In this document: positions 1 through 10,332 of the stretch, piece after piece
Layout: every line of letters starts with the position of its first letter
How positions within the stretch are numbered: position 1 is the first letter of the stretch
Assembly: GCA_027604005.1 (NCBI GenBank)
Contig: JADGJT010000313.1
Span: 1-27,719 of the forward strand
Reading direction: 5' to 3'
Source of the DNA: Dinochytrium kinnereticum
Taxonomy: Eukaryota; Chytridiomycota; Chytridiomycetes; Chytridiales; Chytridiaceae
Length of the DNA: 27,719 bases
The notes under the pieces: generated by a model
What the model was told of the DNA's origin: nothing
The model's database searches: none
The model's input: only the letters and a program-made list of their open reading frames with translations
Program-made: the position numbers and the translations under genes

Positions 1-540
1 TTTTTTTTTTGTTTTTTTTTGCCTTGTTTTTTTATTTCTTAGTTTTTCATCGTTCGTCCATTTAACTTCAGATGGGCTTCCTTTTTTTTTCTTTCTTTCT
101 TTTATATATCTATTTTTGCATTTCCGGATGGATGTTAATTATTTCGCTTGTTTGGTGCATGTTGTTGTTTTTGTCCCTTTTTTGCCTTCAGTAAGCGGGG
201 CCTCACCCATTCAAAGTCCTTTTCTTGCTCTTGAAATATGCAGTCGTCCCCTCCATTCCGCCGGCATTATTATCATGCGTTTGCCTTCCCCAACAACAAA
301 GAGAATAGCAAGTTGTGGAATATCTGCGGCTGTATTTTGAAGATATTTCCAGAAATCTTTTACAACATGCACTTGTTGTCTCTGTGAATCTGTCCAGATA
401 TTCCAATGGTTGCACGCAAAGAACACACGAAAAAGCTGCAGCCTTTTTGCTGACGCTGCTACGCAGAATAAAAACAAATCTCAGACGCCATCCTTTTCGT
501 CCGCGACCGTTCCGTCCACAGAGACGTGCCGTAGTCGTCA
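1..540. other. Left-edge non-coding stretch, 5' flank of the first glycosyltransferase
   Basis: The window opens in poly-T and pyrimidine-rich DNA. No reading frame here has recognisable domain content; the short open frames overlap each other on both strands and none joins a downstream exon. The stretch is best taken as intergenic DNA plus the promoter and 5' untranslated region of the gene starting at 541. No clear TATA box could be chosen. Confidence 0.55.
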
Positions 541-2370
541 ATGCCTGCGTCGTCACCGTCGGGGAGGGAGGAAGGGGAGGCGGCGTTGCCACCGCGGGAG
601 GAGGAGGTGCTGGGCAGGGTCGGGAATCAAACTCCGACGGTTGTTGGAGGGGAGGAGGAGCATCAATCGGCTATCCGAACCCGCTCGGCTGGTGGTGGCG
701 GCTCCTTGAGTCGCATTGTCTCATCCATCGCCCTCTCGGCAAAGACCAAAGGATACTCGGCCGTCCCTTTGGAAAGTCTGAAAAGTCAACCCATCTCTCC
801 TATCCATAAACAGGAGTTCCTTCGGTCGTCGCTGAGTGGGTTAGGAAGATGGAGGGTCTTTCGATTGTTGGCCCTCGCGGCATTTTCACTTTTGATTCTT
901 GGACATCTGCTTCTGTTTGGGCAGCCCGCAAACTCCTTGTCGGCTGTGGTGGATGATGATGGAGCGGGGTTGCTGCCCGTGGCTCCTTTGGTAAAGGTTG
1001 GGGATGGTGAGAGTTTAGTGAAAGGTATGTCGTGTTTCTTCCTTTGATGATCCTTTGAGATGTTCAATACCGTCATGCTGGTTTGATATGTGCTTCTTCT
1101 TCTTTTTTTTTTTTTTTTGAGGAACTCCCTATTTTACTTTGCTCTCCAAATAAGAAACTAAACCTCGACCCCACTCTCTTTTCTTACAGAGCAGGAACGT
1201 TCTTCATCCAAACAGAATAATAGAAAGTCATGGCTCATGCGGTTTCTCTTTTCCCAAGAACCTCAGCAAGCTTTAATGCCCACAACGGGACAACCTTCTA
1301 CTCAACCCAAAGAAGACACAACCACCTCGAAGGAACGCCGCCGTCGGTTCTCACCCTTTGGTCCAGCCCCTACCGACTCCAACTCCGCCGTCATTACCCA
1401 CAACTCTTACATCCCTCGAACCGTTCATCTGACCGTCCCGAACAAAAAGTATGTGAGCGGGAGCGTCCAAAATAACATAGAAAGCTGGAGAGCGATGAAC
1501 CCAGACTTCGACGTCATCCTCCATGAAGATGTGGACATGCTTGCGATGGTCGCTGGGGAGGGCGAGAAGACGTTTCCTGGTGCGCTTGCAGTTTACAAGG
1601 GGTTTGCAAAGAACGTGGAGAGGGCCGATTTTTGGAGGTACCTTGTTATATACCTTCGTGGGGGGGTCTATGTTGACAGCGATGTCAATCCTTTAAGGCC
1701 CATTGAGGAGTGGGCGCAGTGGTTTGATGCTGATAAGGCGGAGAAGAGTGAATTTGCAGAGTATGTGGAGATTCACGAAGCTTCAATGGCGGCTCCTTCT
1801 GCAACTTCGTCCCGCAGAAAAGCAAAAACTGGGCGACACTCAAGCACAAACGAAACTTTTTCAGACGTTACATCGTTCTCCACCTCCTCCTTCGACCCCA
1901 ACGTCCTTCAAGGTTTCGTAGGAGCCGAAGCTAACCTCGCTTCAGAAGAAGACCGCATCACCCAAGCCTTTGCCTTCCGCACCCAATGGTGTCAATGGGC
2001 TTTCGCCTTTCGCCCTCATCATCCCTTCCTTCACCTGGTCATAACTTCCATCCTTCAACGTGTTCACGACGAAGCTTCAGGATATATCCACGTGACGGGT
2101 GACTGGAGTTATAATTTGTTGATGAGGACTGGCCCTGGTATTTACACCATGGCTGTCGAGAGGTGGTTGAGGGAGCAGACTATGGGGAGAAGAGATGCGG
2201 GGGTTCTGACGTCTGGGGAGGTTGTGGAGGGTTTTAATGTTGTTGGGAGCGTGGGGTTTATGCCGCCGTATGCTTTTGGACATAGGGCTTGGATGGATCC
2301 TGCGCCGCCTGACGAGAGGATGGTGCTTGTTCAGCATCAGTTTAGTGGATCTTGGAAGAATGGACGGTAG
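541..2370 (+). CDS. Type II membrane glycosyltransferase with DXD motif (OCH1-like, Gly_transf_sug), two exons
   Basis: Exons 541-1024 and 1190-2370 join in phase 1 across an intron with borders GTATGT and TTCTTACAG (1025-1189), giving 554 residues. Residues 1-106 are a low-complexity cytosolic tail, about 107-127 a single hydrophobic anchor, and the lumenal part holds the catalytic domain. YIPRTVHLTVPNK opens it, ERADFWRYLVIYLRGGVY follows, and the metal-binding DXD is D324-S-D326 in YVDSDV. This is the pattern of the OCH1/alpha-1,6-mannosyltransferase-like superfamily that transfers sugars from nucleotide donors in the Golgi; the acceptor cannot be read from sequence. A basic SKQNNRK stretch lies just after the splice. 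Paralogous to the gene at 20621-22841, with which it shares the catalytic core but not the intron position. The start at 541 is the first ATG in frame with the anchor. Family call is firm, exact specificity unknown. Confidence 0.87.
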
Positions 2371-3042
2371 AAAGGAACTTTATTCAGTTTGCTGGCACTT
2401 TCGCCCATTATTTGTTGGAATGGTTTCTTTTTTTGGTTCTCTCGGATGCTATGCGTCGCGCACGCAATGGCATTCAACCCACGCATTCTTCTTTCCCCCC
2501 CCCATCTGTTTTTGTATTATTATTACTTTTATTGTTATTATTGCTATACTTAATATTTGTTTTCTCTCAGCATTTTATTTACAACTTTAGCTAGATTCAT
2601 GTATTCTCGTTTTCTTATTATTATTGTATGCATTCATTCGTTAGCGATTTCCTTTTCCCCCCTTTTTGAAGGGACGTTATTCGTAGTTCATTTTGTTGGG
2701 TCATTACGTGTTTTTATTGGCATTAATATCATTAAATTGGTGTCTTATTTATAAGATTGCCCTATTCGTTTATTCTTGTCGTGAATCTCCTTGCGCTGAC
2801 TTTAGTGTTGGGAAGAAAACGTTGAAAGGGTAACGAGAGACACGATACTAACGGCACGCCTTGAGACCTTCAACCTGTTCTCTCACCTATTCCACATACT
2901 TTCGTCATTTCTTTACTAAAATTACATTGAAGGCGTTTGGTTTAAAGACATGTTTGTTTCACGCTCTGACTCAGAGAAGGAAGGCCAACGAGTCTTGCCT
3001 ACCTCCACAGTCTCTAACAAAGTCACCCAAAACCATGAGCCT
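2371..3042. other. Intergenic AT-rich region between convergent genes
   Basis: This lies between the stop of the first glycosyltransferase and the stop of the minus-strand DUF3605-like gene, so both 3' untranslated regions and polyadenylation signals should be here. It is T-rich with runs such as TTATTATTATT. The open frames are short, hydrophobic by composition bias and lack coding character. I see no gene. Confidence 0.6.
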
Positions 3043-3522
3043 TCACCTCCAAAACACCTGAACGTGCCAAATAGCCCCAACCGTCATCTTTGGATTCACA
3101 TACCAAACAAACTCTCTCCCTCCAAGCTTTCCAACAGCCTCTCCCAAAACCCTCCCAACAGCCTCCTCCCCAACCGCCCCCTCAGAAGGAAACCAAAGCA
3201 CGTAATGATTCGTCCCAGCCGGCACATTGTAAGGAAACTTGTTTGGCTCAAAATGATACTTTTTGCCCAATGTGCCAGAGAGGGCGTCTGACCATGACGC
3301 GTTGAAGAGACGGTGGCTCCATTCGTCGAGGTTGATTTGGTTGCCGCTCTGCGACATGATTTCGGATTTGAGGTGCAGGGTTTCGGGGGTTGGACGGATA
3401 TGGGGGGAGCCGGGGACCCAGGGGTGGAGGGCGTGGAGGGCATCCATGTCTTCAAGGGCGGAGGAGATGCGGCAGCGGAGCGGCGCGGTGGGTGAAGGGG
3501 ACGAGATGGTGTTGGTTTGCAT
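3043..3522 (-). CDS. Small DUF3605-like protein, single exon
   Basis: A 159-residue intronless frame. The C-terminal half carries the conserved-looking core: FNASWSD near residue 73, FEPNKFPYNVPAGTNHYVLWF at about 91-111, and a closing block FVWYVNPK...IWHVQVFWR. The NxFPY...G..H.VLW pattern followed by FVW.VNP and a final H.xVF is how I remember the DUF3605 family (PF12239), found in fungi, oomycetes and algae, function unknown. No signal peptide or membrane segment; probably soluble. It is shorter than many members, lacking a long N-terminal extension. It faces the first glycosyltransferase tail to tail and is followed upstream by YVH1 in the same direction. The start at 3522 is the first ATG of the frame. 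The family assignment is from motif memory and should be treated as provisional; the reading frame itself looks real. Confidence 0.6.
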   Translation of the reverse strand: MQTNTISSPSPTAPLRCRISSALEDMDALHALHPWVPGSPHIRPTPETLHLKSEIMSQSGNQINLDEWSHRLFNASWSDALSGTLGKKYHFEPNKFPYNVPAGTNHYVLWFPSEGAVGEEAVGRVLGEAVGKLGGREFVWYVNPKMTVGAIWHVQVFWR

Positions 3523-4098
3523 GGCTGTTGTGTTTTGTCACCCACCCAAAATCATATTTCGGTTGTGCCTTTGGCCACCCGAGTCCTTTGTCAGGACTCG
3601 TTGTCGGCATTCGACGCTGGCCATCCGATTCTTTCGCTTCGTTCATTTGAACGTCCTTTCATAGCCTACGAGGACAAGAGAACGAGGAATTTCTTATCAA
3701 CGACGAGCAATTCTTGCTTTCAGAATTGCGTTTTGCGCCATACGAACTGGCGTTGATGGCGCAAGCGATATCAGTGCATTGTGCTCATGCCATGAATGAA
3801 ACGTACGGAAATTGTACTTCCACCTTGTGAGGGTTTTTTTCGCTTAAGAACCTACAGGATGTTTGCCGGGATCGATGGACCTGAAAAAATAGACTCGATG
3901 GGATGATAAAGATTTTGAGGTTTTTGAGGTTAGCCAGAACAGACATAATCAGGTCGAGGAGAACGATAGGTTTTCTTCAACTTGGAATCAGCGTGGGGTA
4001 ACTACACCCATATATAAGGACTCTATATAGATTTGAAGCCATGAAGGAAGGGGCCTGGTGCAACAGCAAGATCCTTATCAATGGCCTCAAGCAATACT
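3523..4098. other. Intergenic region between YVH1 3' end and the DUF3605-like gene
   Basis: Holds the 3' untranslated region of YVH1 (stop at 4099-4101, minus strand) and the promoter of the DUF3605-like gene (start at 3522). No domain-bearing frame was found on either strand and no RNA gene was recognised. Confidence 0.55.
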
Positions 4099-5513
4099 TC
4101 ACTTGATCGGGTCAACCTTTGACCGATGTAAACCAAACGCTGGCGCGACCCAAGTACCGCAGGAGCAAGGGAACCCTGATTATGCACGCGATATGTGAGT
4201 AACCGTCCCGCATCGTTCTTTATGAAGCAAGCAGACAAGAGAATAGCTCAAGTGACAAAAATCGAAGAAAAGAACTCACCGGCCCAGTTAAACATCCCAA
4301 GCTTGCTCTCACAATTTGGGCAATCGATCCGTCCTTCATTTGACCCATCATATATTGCCGGCACCCAGTCCAGCGGTTCCGTGAAGAATGTGGTACAGGC
4401 GTGGCCTGCAACAAGGGGAATAGTCTCTCCTGCTGCTCCTGATATCGGTTTTGCTGTTGGTGCGGCTTGCGTGTAGCGGCGATAAGATTGGTGGGTTGTT
4501 GCGGCTGAAGCGGTTGGGGTGTGCGGAAGGAGGAGAGAGGAATCGACAAGGTTGTGTCTTTAAAAAAAAAAAGGCATTGCAAGAGTGTTTTTTAACAAAA
4601 TGAAACGGATGAACGAATGCCAGCTAATCTAAGGATGTATACCTGCACTTTTTGCATCGCAAACTTTGAATGGGCTTCGATACCTCATAATCTCTGCTTT
4701 CGTCCTTTACATCCGAGGCGCCAGGTGTGGGTTCTCCTAAACCTGCGTTTCAAAGTATTGGGATAAGCCCAGAAACCGCACAAAGAAAAAAACATATTTT
4801 AAATCTTCACCTTTAGATAAGTGCGCCTTCTCCAAAGCCATAACTTTTGCCTGGCACCTCGAATCCGCAGTATCAAAAGCACAGCCAAGGTCGCAAAAGA
4901 CCTGAAGTTGTCGAATAAAGTTGGAGTTGGGCCTTCAAACCATTTTTTTTTTGTTTCCAAGGTGGGCATCAGAAGGCTAGTTTGTTCAAAGTCTGCATGC
5001 GATGCAAGCTGCGCCGAAAGAGCAGGGCCAACAAAGATAACTCACATGGCGCCCAACCTAGCACTGCTGACAGTTTCCAACGCCTCAGCAATCCCACAAC
5101 CTCTAGCCTTAGCCACCCAGGCTACGCAGACCGCCGCACTCCGACTCACACCCGCAACGCAATGCACCAGCACCCTCCCACCTTTTCCCATCGCCTCCTC
5201 AATAAACGTCAATGCGTCCGGCAATGCCCTCAGCAGTGCTGTCGGATCAACCTCATCGTCATCAAGGGGTAGGGCATGAATGATCGTTCCAGGAAGATGC
5301 GTGTGATGCGGGTTTGGAGGGCTGACCTCAGCAAGGGAGAAACCAGCGCAGATGGTGTGCGTGATCTTGTGTCTCTGGAGAAGTGATGGGTTTATGCTTG
5401 TGGGAAGGCTGTTGGCGGGCCAAATCGTTAGGTTTCTGCGTACTTGTGCGCTGGAGATCGCTGCTGGCTGGTCCTTACTCTGAGATAAACAGGCTCTCGG
5501 TTACTTTGTCCAT
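4099..5513 (-). CDS. YVH1: Dual-specificity phosphatase Yvh1/DUSP12 with C-terminal zinc-binding domain, six exons
   Basis: Reconstructed exons (minus strand): 5513-5479, 5435-5046, 4932-4811, 4742-4643, 4557-4280, 4175-4099. Total 1002 bases, 333 residues, every junction in phase. It begins MDKVTESLFIS, the usual N-terminal strand of this family. The phosphatase signature HCVAGVSRSA gives nucleophile C104 and phosphate-binding R110, and D70-D72 is the expected general-acid loop. PNSNFIRQLQVF closes the catalytic domain. The zinc domain follows: CKKC (C212, C215), C270 in ACTTFFTEPLDWVP, CPNCESKLGMFNWAG (C295, C298) and PCSCGTWVAPAF (C312, C314), ending LHRSKVDPIK. In yeast Yvh1 acts in late 60S ribosome maturation (release of Mrt4), needing the zinc domain rather than catalysis; here both parts look intact. 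The first intron is only 43 bases, so its acceptor is the least certain junction. Confidence 0.93.
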
Positions 5514-6246
5514 CGCTAAAGGGTGCTGTTGACACCGTTCCAGAGAGAAAAAAAAGTTGGTTTGTCACTCACTCAACAGGTCTCAGTGGTGAGCTGTGCC
5601 CGCAGCACCAACACTTCCAGTAAGCCTTCATCAGAGGGCACGAAAGAGCTGATGGATGCGCTGTGGACGACGGCTAGTCCGGGATTTCGATGGGGTTGGG
5701 CAATACGCTGAGGGGTGTGCCTTTTGGGCCACTGAGTGAAAGTTCAGCATTTCACATACACACCATGCATGCCCTTGACGCAATTTTGGACCTGCAGTGC
5801 TGTCTTGAGAGAAAAACATCAAGTGTTCCATGTTCAAAACTGCTAATGAGACGGCAGGGAGTGAGTTCAATGATGAGACTTTCGAGCTTCCTGATCCCAC
5901 GGGAAACCTTCAGGTACCCAAGCCTGGACTTGCAATGGAACTCCTTTGTCACCACAGCTTTGACTGCTTCCCTTGCTAGGTATGACCTTTCAAACGATAA
6001 AGTAATCGCATGGACGAGCAGGGCGGGTGACTGCGACTAGATGCACCGTCAGGCTGATACATAGATCAAATGTCAATTAATGCCTTTTGTTGGAATGCCG
6101 ACAGCTTATGCAAGTTGTGGGCATTGGAACTGCTTTTACTCGAACGGTCCACTGCAAGACAAGAGACGAAACGGCATCCAATAACTGAGTTCATTGCTAT
6201 TTATGCCATCTGTTCAGGGAGATTATACACAAAAAAGAAATAATCA
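5514..6246. other. Intergenic region upstream of YVH1 and downstream of the GH32 gene
   Basis: Contains the promoter of YVH1 and the 3' region of GH32, both minus strand. Two open frames overlap it (5631-5900 minus, 5690-6040 plus) but neither shows a domain, and they cover each other on opposite strands. A minus-strand stretch around 5570-5680 reads as plausible protein without a convincing start or splice partner. I do not call a gene. Confidence 0.5.
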
Positions 6247-8685
6247 TCACAATGGGGTAAACTTGAGGTTTTGAGCAGCACCAGTACCGCTGAACACGTT
6301 CAATCCCAGCAACCCTTCATCGTAGAGCGTTTGGGTCACATTTATGATGGGAGCAGACGATTCGGAAGATCCAAAAAACACCTTGATGTTGGACCCAACG
6401 ACATGGACCTCCAAGTGATAGGTCTCCATGCTGTTGATAGCAGTCCTGAAAATGGCCAGGTTTTGAGTTCCGACAGGGGTAATGGAGAACAACTTGACGA
6501 AATCCCCTCCAGCGTCAATGTTTGCGACGTACCCTCGAGTCGCGTATTCATCTGCACGGAAGACAAGGGCGACGGCTGCATTATCTCCGATAGGAGTAAG
6601 ATCGCCCTCGTATTTAAAGTCACCAGCGGTTTGGCTCGACAGAATAAAGTTATCGCCCCATCCCCGGCCTTGCTTACCGAGAATTGTGTCGATCCAGTTT
6701 CCGTGAACAGGCTGCCATGGCCCGCGGAGGTTGGAAACGAATGGAGAGCACCCCCAGATCTTCGCGAGAGGATAATACTCCAACGACGTCAGTGTGACAT
6801 GTCCGTTAGGTATGTAAACCCCAAATCCAGTGTCCTTACGCTTTGGGAAGATCAAATCCGTTATGGTGGCAGCACCATCATTGCCAAAGACCTCAACATT
6901 GGAGCGATCAACAAACATGTGGAGGCGAACGGTACCGTCAGGACGAGGCGTCATCGGAGCATAGTGAATTGCGGGGAACCATTCCGGGCCTCCACTTGCA
7001 TCTCCAGACTCCCTGCGGTCAACAAACATCCTTTCGGAGCCAACGTCGTAGCCGATAGTAGTCCGACGGCTTCCTCCAACGCGCACATGGATGCCGAATC
7101 TCGAGGCCGTCGCGGAAGTGACGTTAAACTCGGCAATAAGTTCAAACGAATCAGATGACAGCGCGGCCAGAATGTTGGATCGGGGCGCCTTTACGATGAT
7201 ATTCTTCCACATCTGGCCGGGCTGTCGGATATTCTTCATCTCGGCCACGGGCTGTTGCATAACTTGGACCTTTCCGTTCACCGTCTTCAAGGTCAGAACT
7301 CGAGGGATGGTCATCGAACCTCTCCCAGGCCATCCGGTCCATGGAGGCCAGAGAGGGATCCAACTCAAAGCAATCCTGCGGCCGTCGGAAGCAGGAATGT
7401 TGCTCCAGGTCTGGGTTGCATAGAAATCTGTCCCATAGTCGAATGGGACGCGACCTCCATTCGGCTTGAAAACTGTTCCATTGAAGTCACCAATGACATA
7501 GTTCTTACCGCCATCGGTGGCGATGACCCATTTTTCGACGCCCGTCTCGTCAACGTTCAACTTGTAAAGATCCGGACACTCTCCTCCAAGAAGATTGCTC
7601 TTGAGCTTCCATTTCTTTAGATCCTTTGAATGGAAAATCCTTAAGGTGTCGGGACCAACCACCATGACCCAGGTTGAGAGAGGCTCGTGCCAAAAGACTT
7701 TGGGATCGCGGAAGTTGTCGCCATATTCGGTGTTCGGAATAACCGGATTGCCCTTGTACTTTGTCCAGGTGAGGCCTTCATCTGTGCTGTAAGCAAGGCA
7801 TTGCATCTGTGGCATCGCGCATGTGTAGAGGACAATCATGGCGTTGTGTCCAAAGCCGGCGGTGTTGTTGGTGTCAATGACGGCGCTGCCTGACCATATG
7901 TCACCGAGGGAGTCTGGGAAAAGCGCGATAGGGAGATGCTTCCAGTGAACCAGATCAGTGCTGACCGCATGGCCCCAGTGCATGCTGGCCCAGCTGTCTC
8001 CAAAGGGGTTGTATTGATAAAACATGTGGTACTTTCCCTTAAAGTACACAAGGCCGTTGGGGTCGTTCAACCAGCTGCTCTCGGAGGAGAATCCATGTTG
8101 TGGTCGGTAAGTCTCGTCATAGTATCCGTCATCTTTGTCACATGTGACAAGGGCGGGGTCAACCAGGGTATCGCAGGCGGCACCAAGGCAGCCGTTTGGA
8201 CTTGGTATGGGTGTGGATAGGGGAATCGCCACCGTGGCAGTTTCGGTGACAGTGATTGCAGAAAGCTGCTGCTTGCAAGTGACGCAGTCGCCTTCAGGTA
8301 TCATGGTGGGTGGCTCGACAGTCTTGCTCGACTGACCATCAATAGTGTTAACACAAGCTTCATGAACAGGCACGTACAAATACTCAAGAGAAGAAGGGGT
8401 GGACGGAAGGAGGACACCTGGGATGTCCAAGCAACGGGTGGATGGGGCGGCATACCCTACCTTCAGCACAAGGAAGTGAATAGCTGCAAAGGCGGTGGCG
8501 ATGACGGCCAGCAGCACCAATCTGTCGAGCACGGCCGTTCGCCAGAAGGGCCTCCTCGGCGACGCCTGATGAGGGGCTCGATCCTCCGTCGCTTCTCGGC
8601 CGAGCAGAGGCTCACGCTCCTTATCCATCGGGGTGTCAGATGATGGGATGGATGTATGAGATGTTTCAAAATCGCAGTGCAACAT
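6247..8685 (-). CDS. Membrane-anchored GH32 beta-fructosidase (invertase/exo-inulinase/levanase type) with CBM66-like domain
   Basis: One uninterrupted 812-residue frame. Residues 1-50 are a polar tail containing EREPLL, about 51-76 a hydrophobic anchor (type II topology), 80-185 a Ser/Thr/Pro- and Cys-bearing stalk. The GH32 five-bladed propeller begins near 190: WLNDPNG with nucleophile D208, RDP with transition-state stabiliser D327, and ECPD with acid/base E369. A beta-sandwich follows to about 640. Residues 643-812 form an extra domain (GPWQPVHGNW, GDNFILSS, GYVANIDAGGDFVKLF) like CBM66 of bacterial levanases such as SacC. The enzyme should release fructose from sucrose, inulin or levan at a membrane facing the outside or a vacuole lumen. 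Met20 (codon at 8628-8626) is an equally good start and directly precedes the EREPLL tail. It is intronless, unlike its long neighbours, which with the domain layout suggests bacterial origin. Substrate preference is not readable. Confidence 0.96.
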   Translation of the reverse strand: MLHCDFETSHTSIPSSDTPMDKEREPLLGREATEDRAPHQASPRRPFWRTAVLDRLVLLAVIATAFAAIHFLVLKVGYAAPSTRCLDIPGVLLPSTPSSLEYLYVPVHEACVNTIDGQSSKTVEPPTMIPEGDCVTCKQQLSAITVTETATVAIPLSTPIPSPNGCLGAACDTLVDPALVTCDKDDGYYDETYRPQHGFSSESSWLNDPNGLVYFKGKYHMFYQYNPFGDSWASMHWGHAVSTDLVHWKHLPIALFPDSLGDIWSGSAVIDTNNTAGFGHNAMIVLYTCAMPQMQCLAYSTDEGLTWTKYKGNPVIPNTEYGDNFRDPKVFWHEPLSTWVMVVGPDTLRIFHSKDLKKWKLKSNLLGGECPDLYKLNVDETGVEKWVIATDGGKNYVIGDFNGTVFKPNGGRVPFDYGTDFYATQTWSNIPASDGRRIALSWIPLWPPWTGWPGRGSMTIPRVLTLKTVNGKVQVMQQPVAEMKNIRQPGQMWKNIIVKAPRSNILAALSSDSFELIAEFNVTSATASRFGIHVRVGGSRRTTIGYDVGSERMFVDRRESGDASGGPEWFPAIHYAPMTPRPDGTVRLHMFVDRSNVEVFGNDGAATITDLIFPKRKDTGFGVYIPNGHVTLTSLEYYPLAKIWGCSPFVSNLRGPWQPVHGNWIDTILGKQGRGWGDNFILSSQTAGDFKYEGDLTPIGDNAAVALVFRADEYATRGYVANIDAGGDFVKLFSITPVGTQNLAIFRTAINSMETYHLEVHVVGSNIKVFFGSSESSAPIINVTQTLYDEGLLGLNVFSGTGAAQNLKFTPL

Positions 8686-10332
8686 TAAAACTCTGTCAAA
8701 AGTGTGTCAGCAGATTCAATCTCCGCCTTTGGACGCCGTCAAGCGGCACGGGGAGCGACGCCGTCGTCAAGGAAGGACGTCGTCGACGGATGCGGCAGGC
8801 GACCGTCATTCACCCCAACACCATCTGCAGCGGTAGATACGACACTGCAGAGATGCTAATCACTCTGCCCGCTTAATCTTCCACAATCACCCCTCCCTGC
8901 TGAGCTGGCTCCCTGAAGCTGTCATCATCATCGTCATAGCTGGATCATTCGAGAACGCACATAAATCCCTTTTCAAGTGAGTGCCCATCTATAAGCTTTG
9001 GTCATCGCGCGAGATACGGTCTCCATTCCACCTGATACAGAATTTATTATTTTGGCGAGAGTTTTGGTGATAGTCCAGATAACTCGTCTTCATTTGGGAT
9101 TTGAGTAGGGAATCCGCCTTTACCCCGAGTATGTGTTTTCTTTCGAGAGACTGAAAGCTGTGCAGGAGTTATGATTTTCCCGCAAATGAATGCTTATCAT
9201 CAATGTACTGCTGAGTGGCCTTACCACTACTGAAGTCCGGAAGTCGTAGAGGTGGCGTTAATCCTGTAGGCTGCTTTCAAGATTAGGGTGCATTCGAAAG
9301 ATACTTCCTCCGCGTCAATTTCCGTCAGGCGCTTCACTAACCACACACGTCAAAGGATCAAATCACTGGCTTGCATTTTTGTTATTGAGTTCCAGCTCGT
9401 TTTCATCTTCGACCTCTATGAGAATACAATCGATTGCTATATCTGTATGGTATTCTTTGAGACAACTTTGGCTTTTTGCCATAGGCTTTTATCAGAGGGG
9501 TTGAGAATTGCAACTTGACATCAAAACTCAAGTCTCTATACTCCAAAAGCCAATGTGGGTGTAATGCGGTCTAATAGTACTTGAAAAAAGCAGCATCGCA
9601 CAGAAATAATAAACTGGCTAGTGATGCATGTTCAACTCCTGCTGTCCTTGAACATTTACCATGAAGACAATTGAATCTTAAAAGCCTTAACGAATGGTTT
9701 AAAATAGATATTGAGGATTTCAAAGAGGCTGAAATACATTGGTAAAAACGTAAATGTAGAAAGGAAAATAACCAATCTTGAGAATTGCTTGGATTCCAGA
9801 AGAATGTGCTGCTCAGAGCAGTACATTGAAGGCGATTTGAATGTCTAAATCAGAGCGCAGCTGTATGAATAAAGCATTGGCCCAGTGCATCATAAGTATG
9901 GTCGTCTCGCTGCCTTGAATTAGCACGTGAGATTAGAATGGCTGTTTTAAAAATATGTTGATAAAACTATGTGCCTAGAAACATTATAGCGGGTAACTTG
10001 TACAAGATGCTCAAGGGAAAAGTGATATTTGGGAAGATTAAATGCAGGGCTAATAACTTACAAATTCAAAAGCCAGTAGAAAACGCAATAAGAATCGCGA
10101 TTCGTGACAGCTACTTGTAGCAGTAGGAGACACCAATAAAAACGGATACCTCCACTGTGTGCATCATGGGAGTAAGTCCTTTGTTTAATTAAAAAGTTCA
10201 GGAAAGGTAATAGGGGTCACCCCCACGATACGTCTGTTAATCTTCTATTTTTCAGTGCCAACGGGCATTTGAGAATGGGCAGTCGCTCTTTTCAAGAAGT
10301 CCGGTATGTACTATATATATATATATATTCCA
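8686..10332. other. Long intergenic region upstream of the GH32 gene
   Basis: About 1.65 kb containing the GH32 promoter and 5' leader at its left end and the 3' flank of a minus-strand membrane-protein gene at its right end. The first ~250 bases left of 8950 are GC-richer and may be transcribed leader; the rest is AT-rich with frequent stops in all frames. Splice-like signals on the plus strand near 10170-10304 are described among the findings. No tRNA, rRNA or transposase was seen. Confidence 0.5.
10312..10328. repeat. Short TA dinucleotide microsatellite
   Basis: Seventeen bases of strictly alternating T and A, just outside the 3' end of the minus-strand membrane-protein gene (stop at 10335-10333). 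Likely in its 3' untranslated region. Confidence 0.9.

Noticed and set aside
116..340. Short plus-strand frame at the left edge
   Set aside because: No domain, overlapped on the opposite strand, in pyrimidine-rich DNA.
6271..7158. A 295-codon open frame on the plus strand
   Set aside because: Lies entirely antisense to the GH32 catalytic and C-terminal coding sequence, which has unmistakable motifs; the frame is a by-product of its codon bias.
9288..9518. 76-codon plus-strand frame in the long intergenic region
   Set aside because: AT-rich, no start context or domain, no splice links; consistent with chance.
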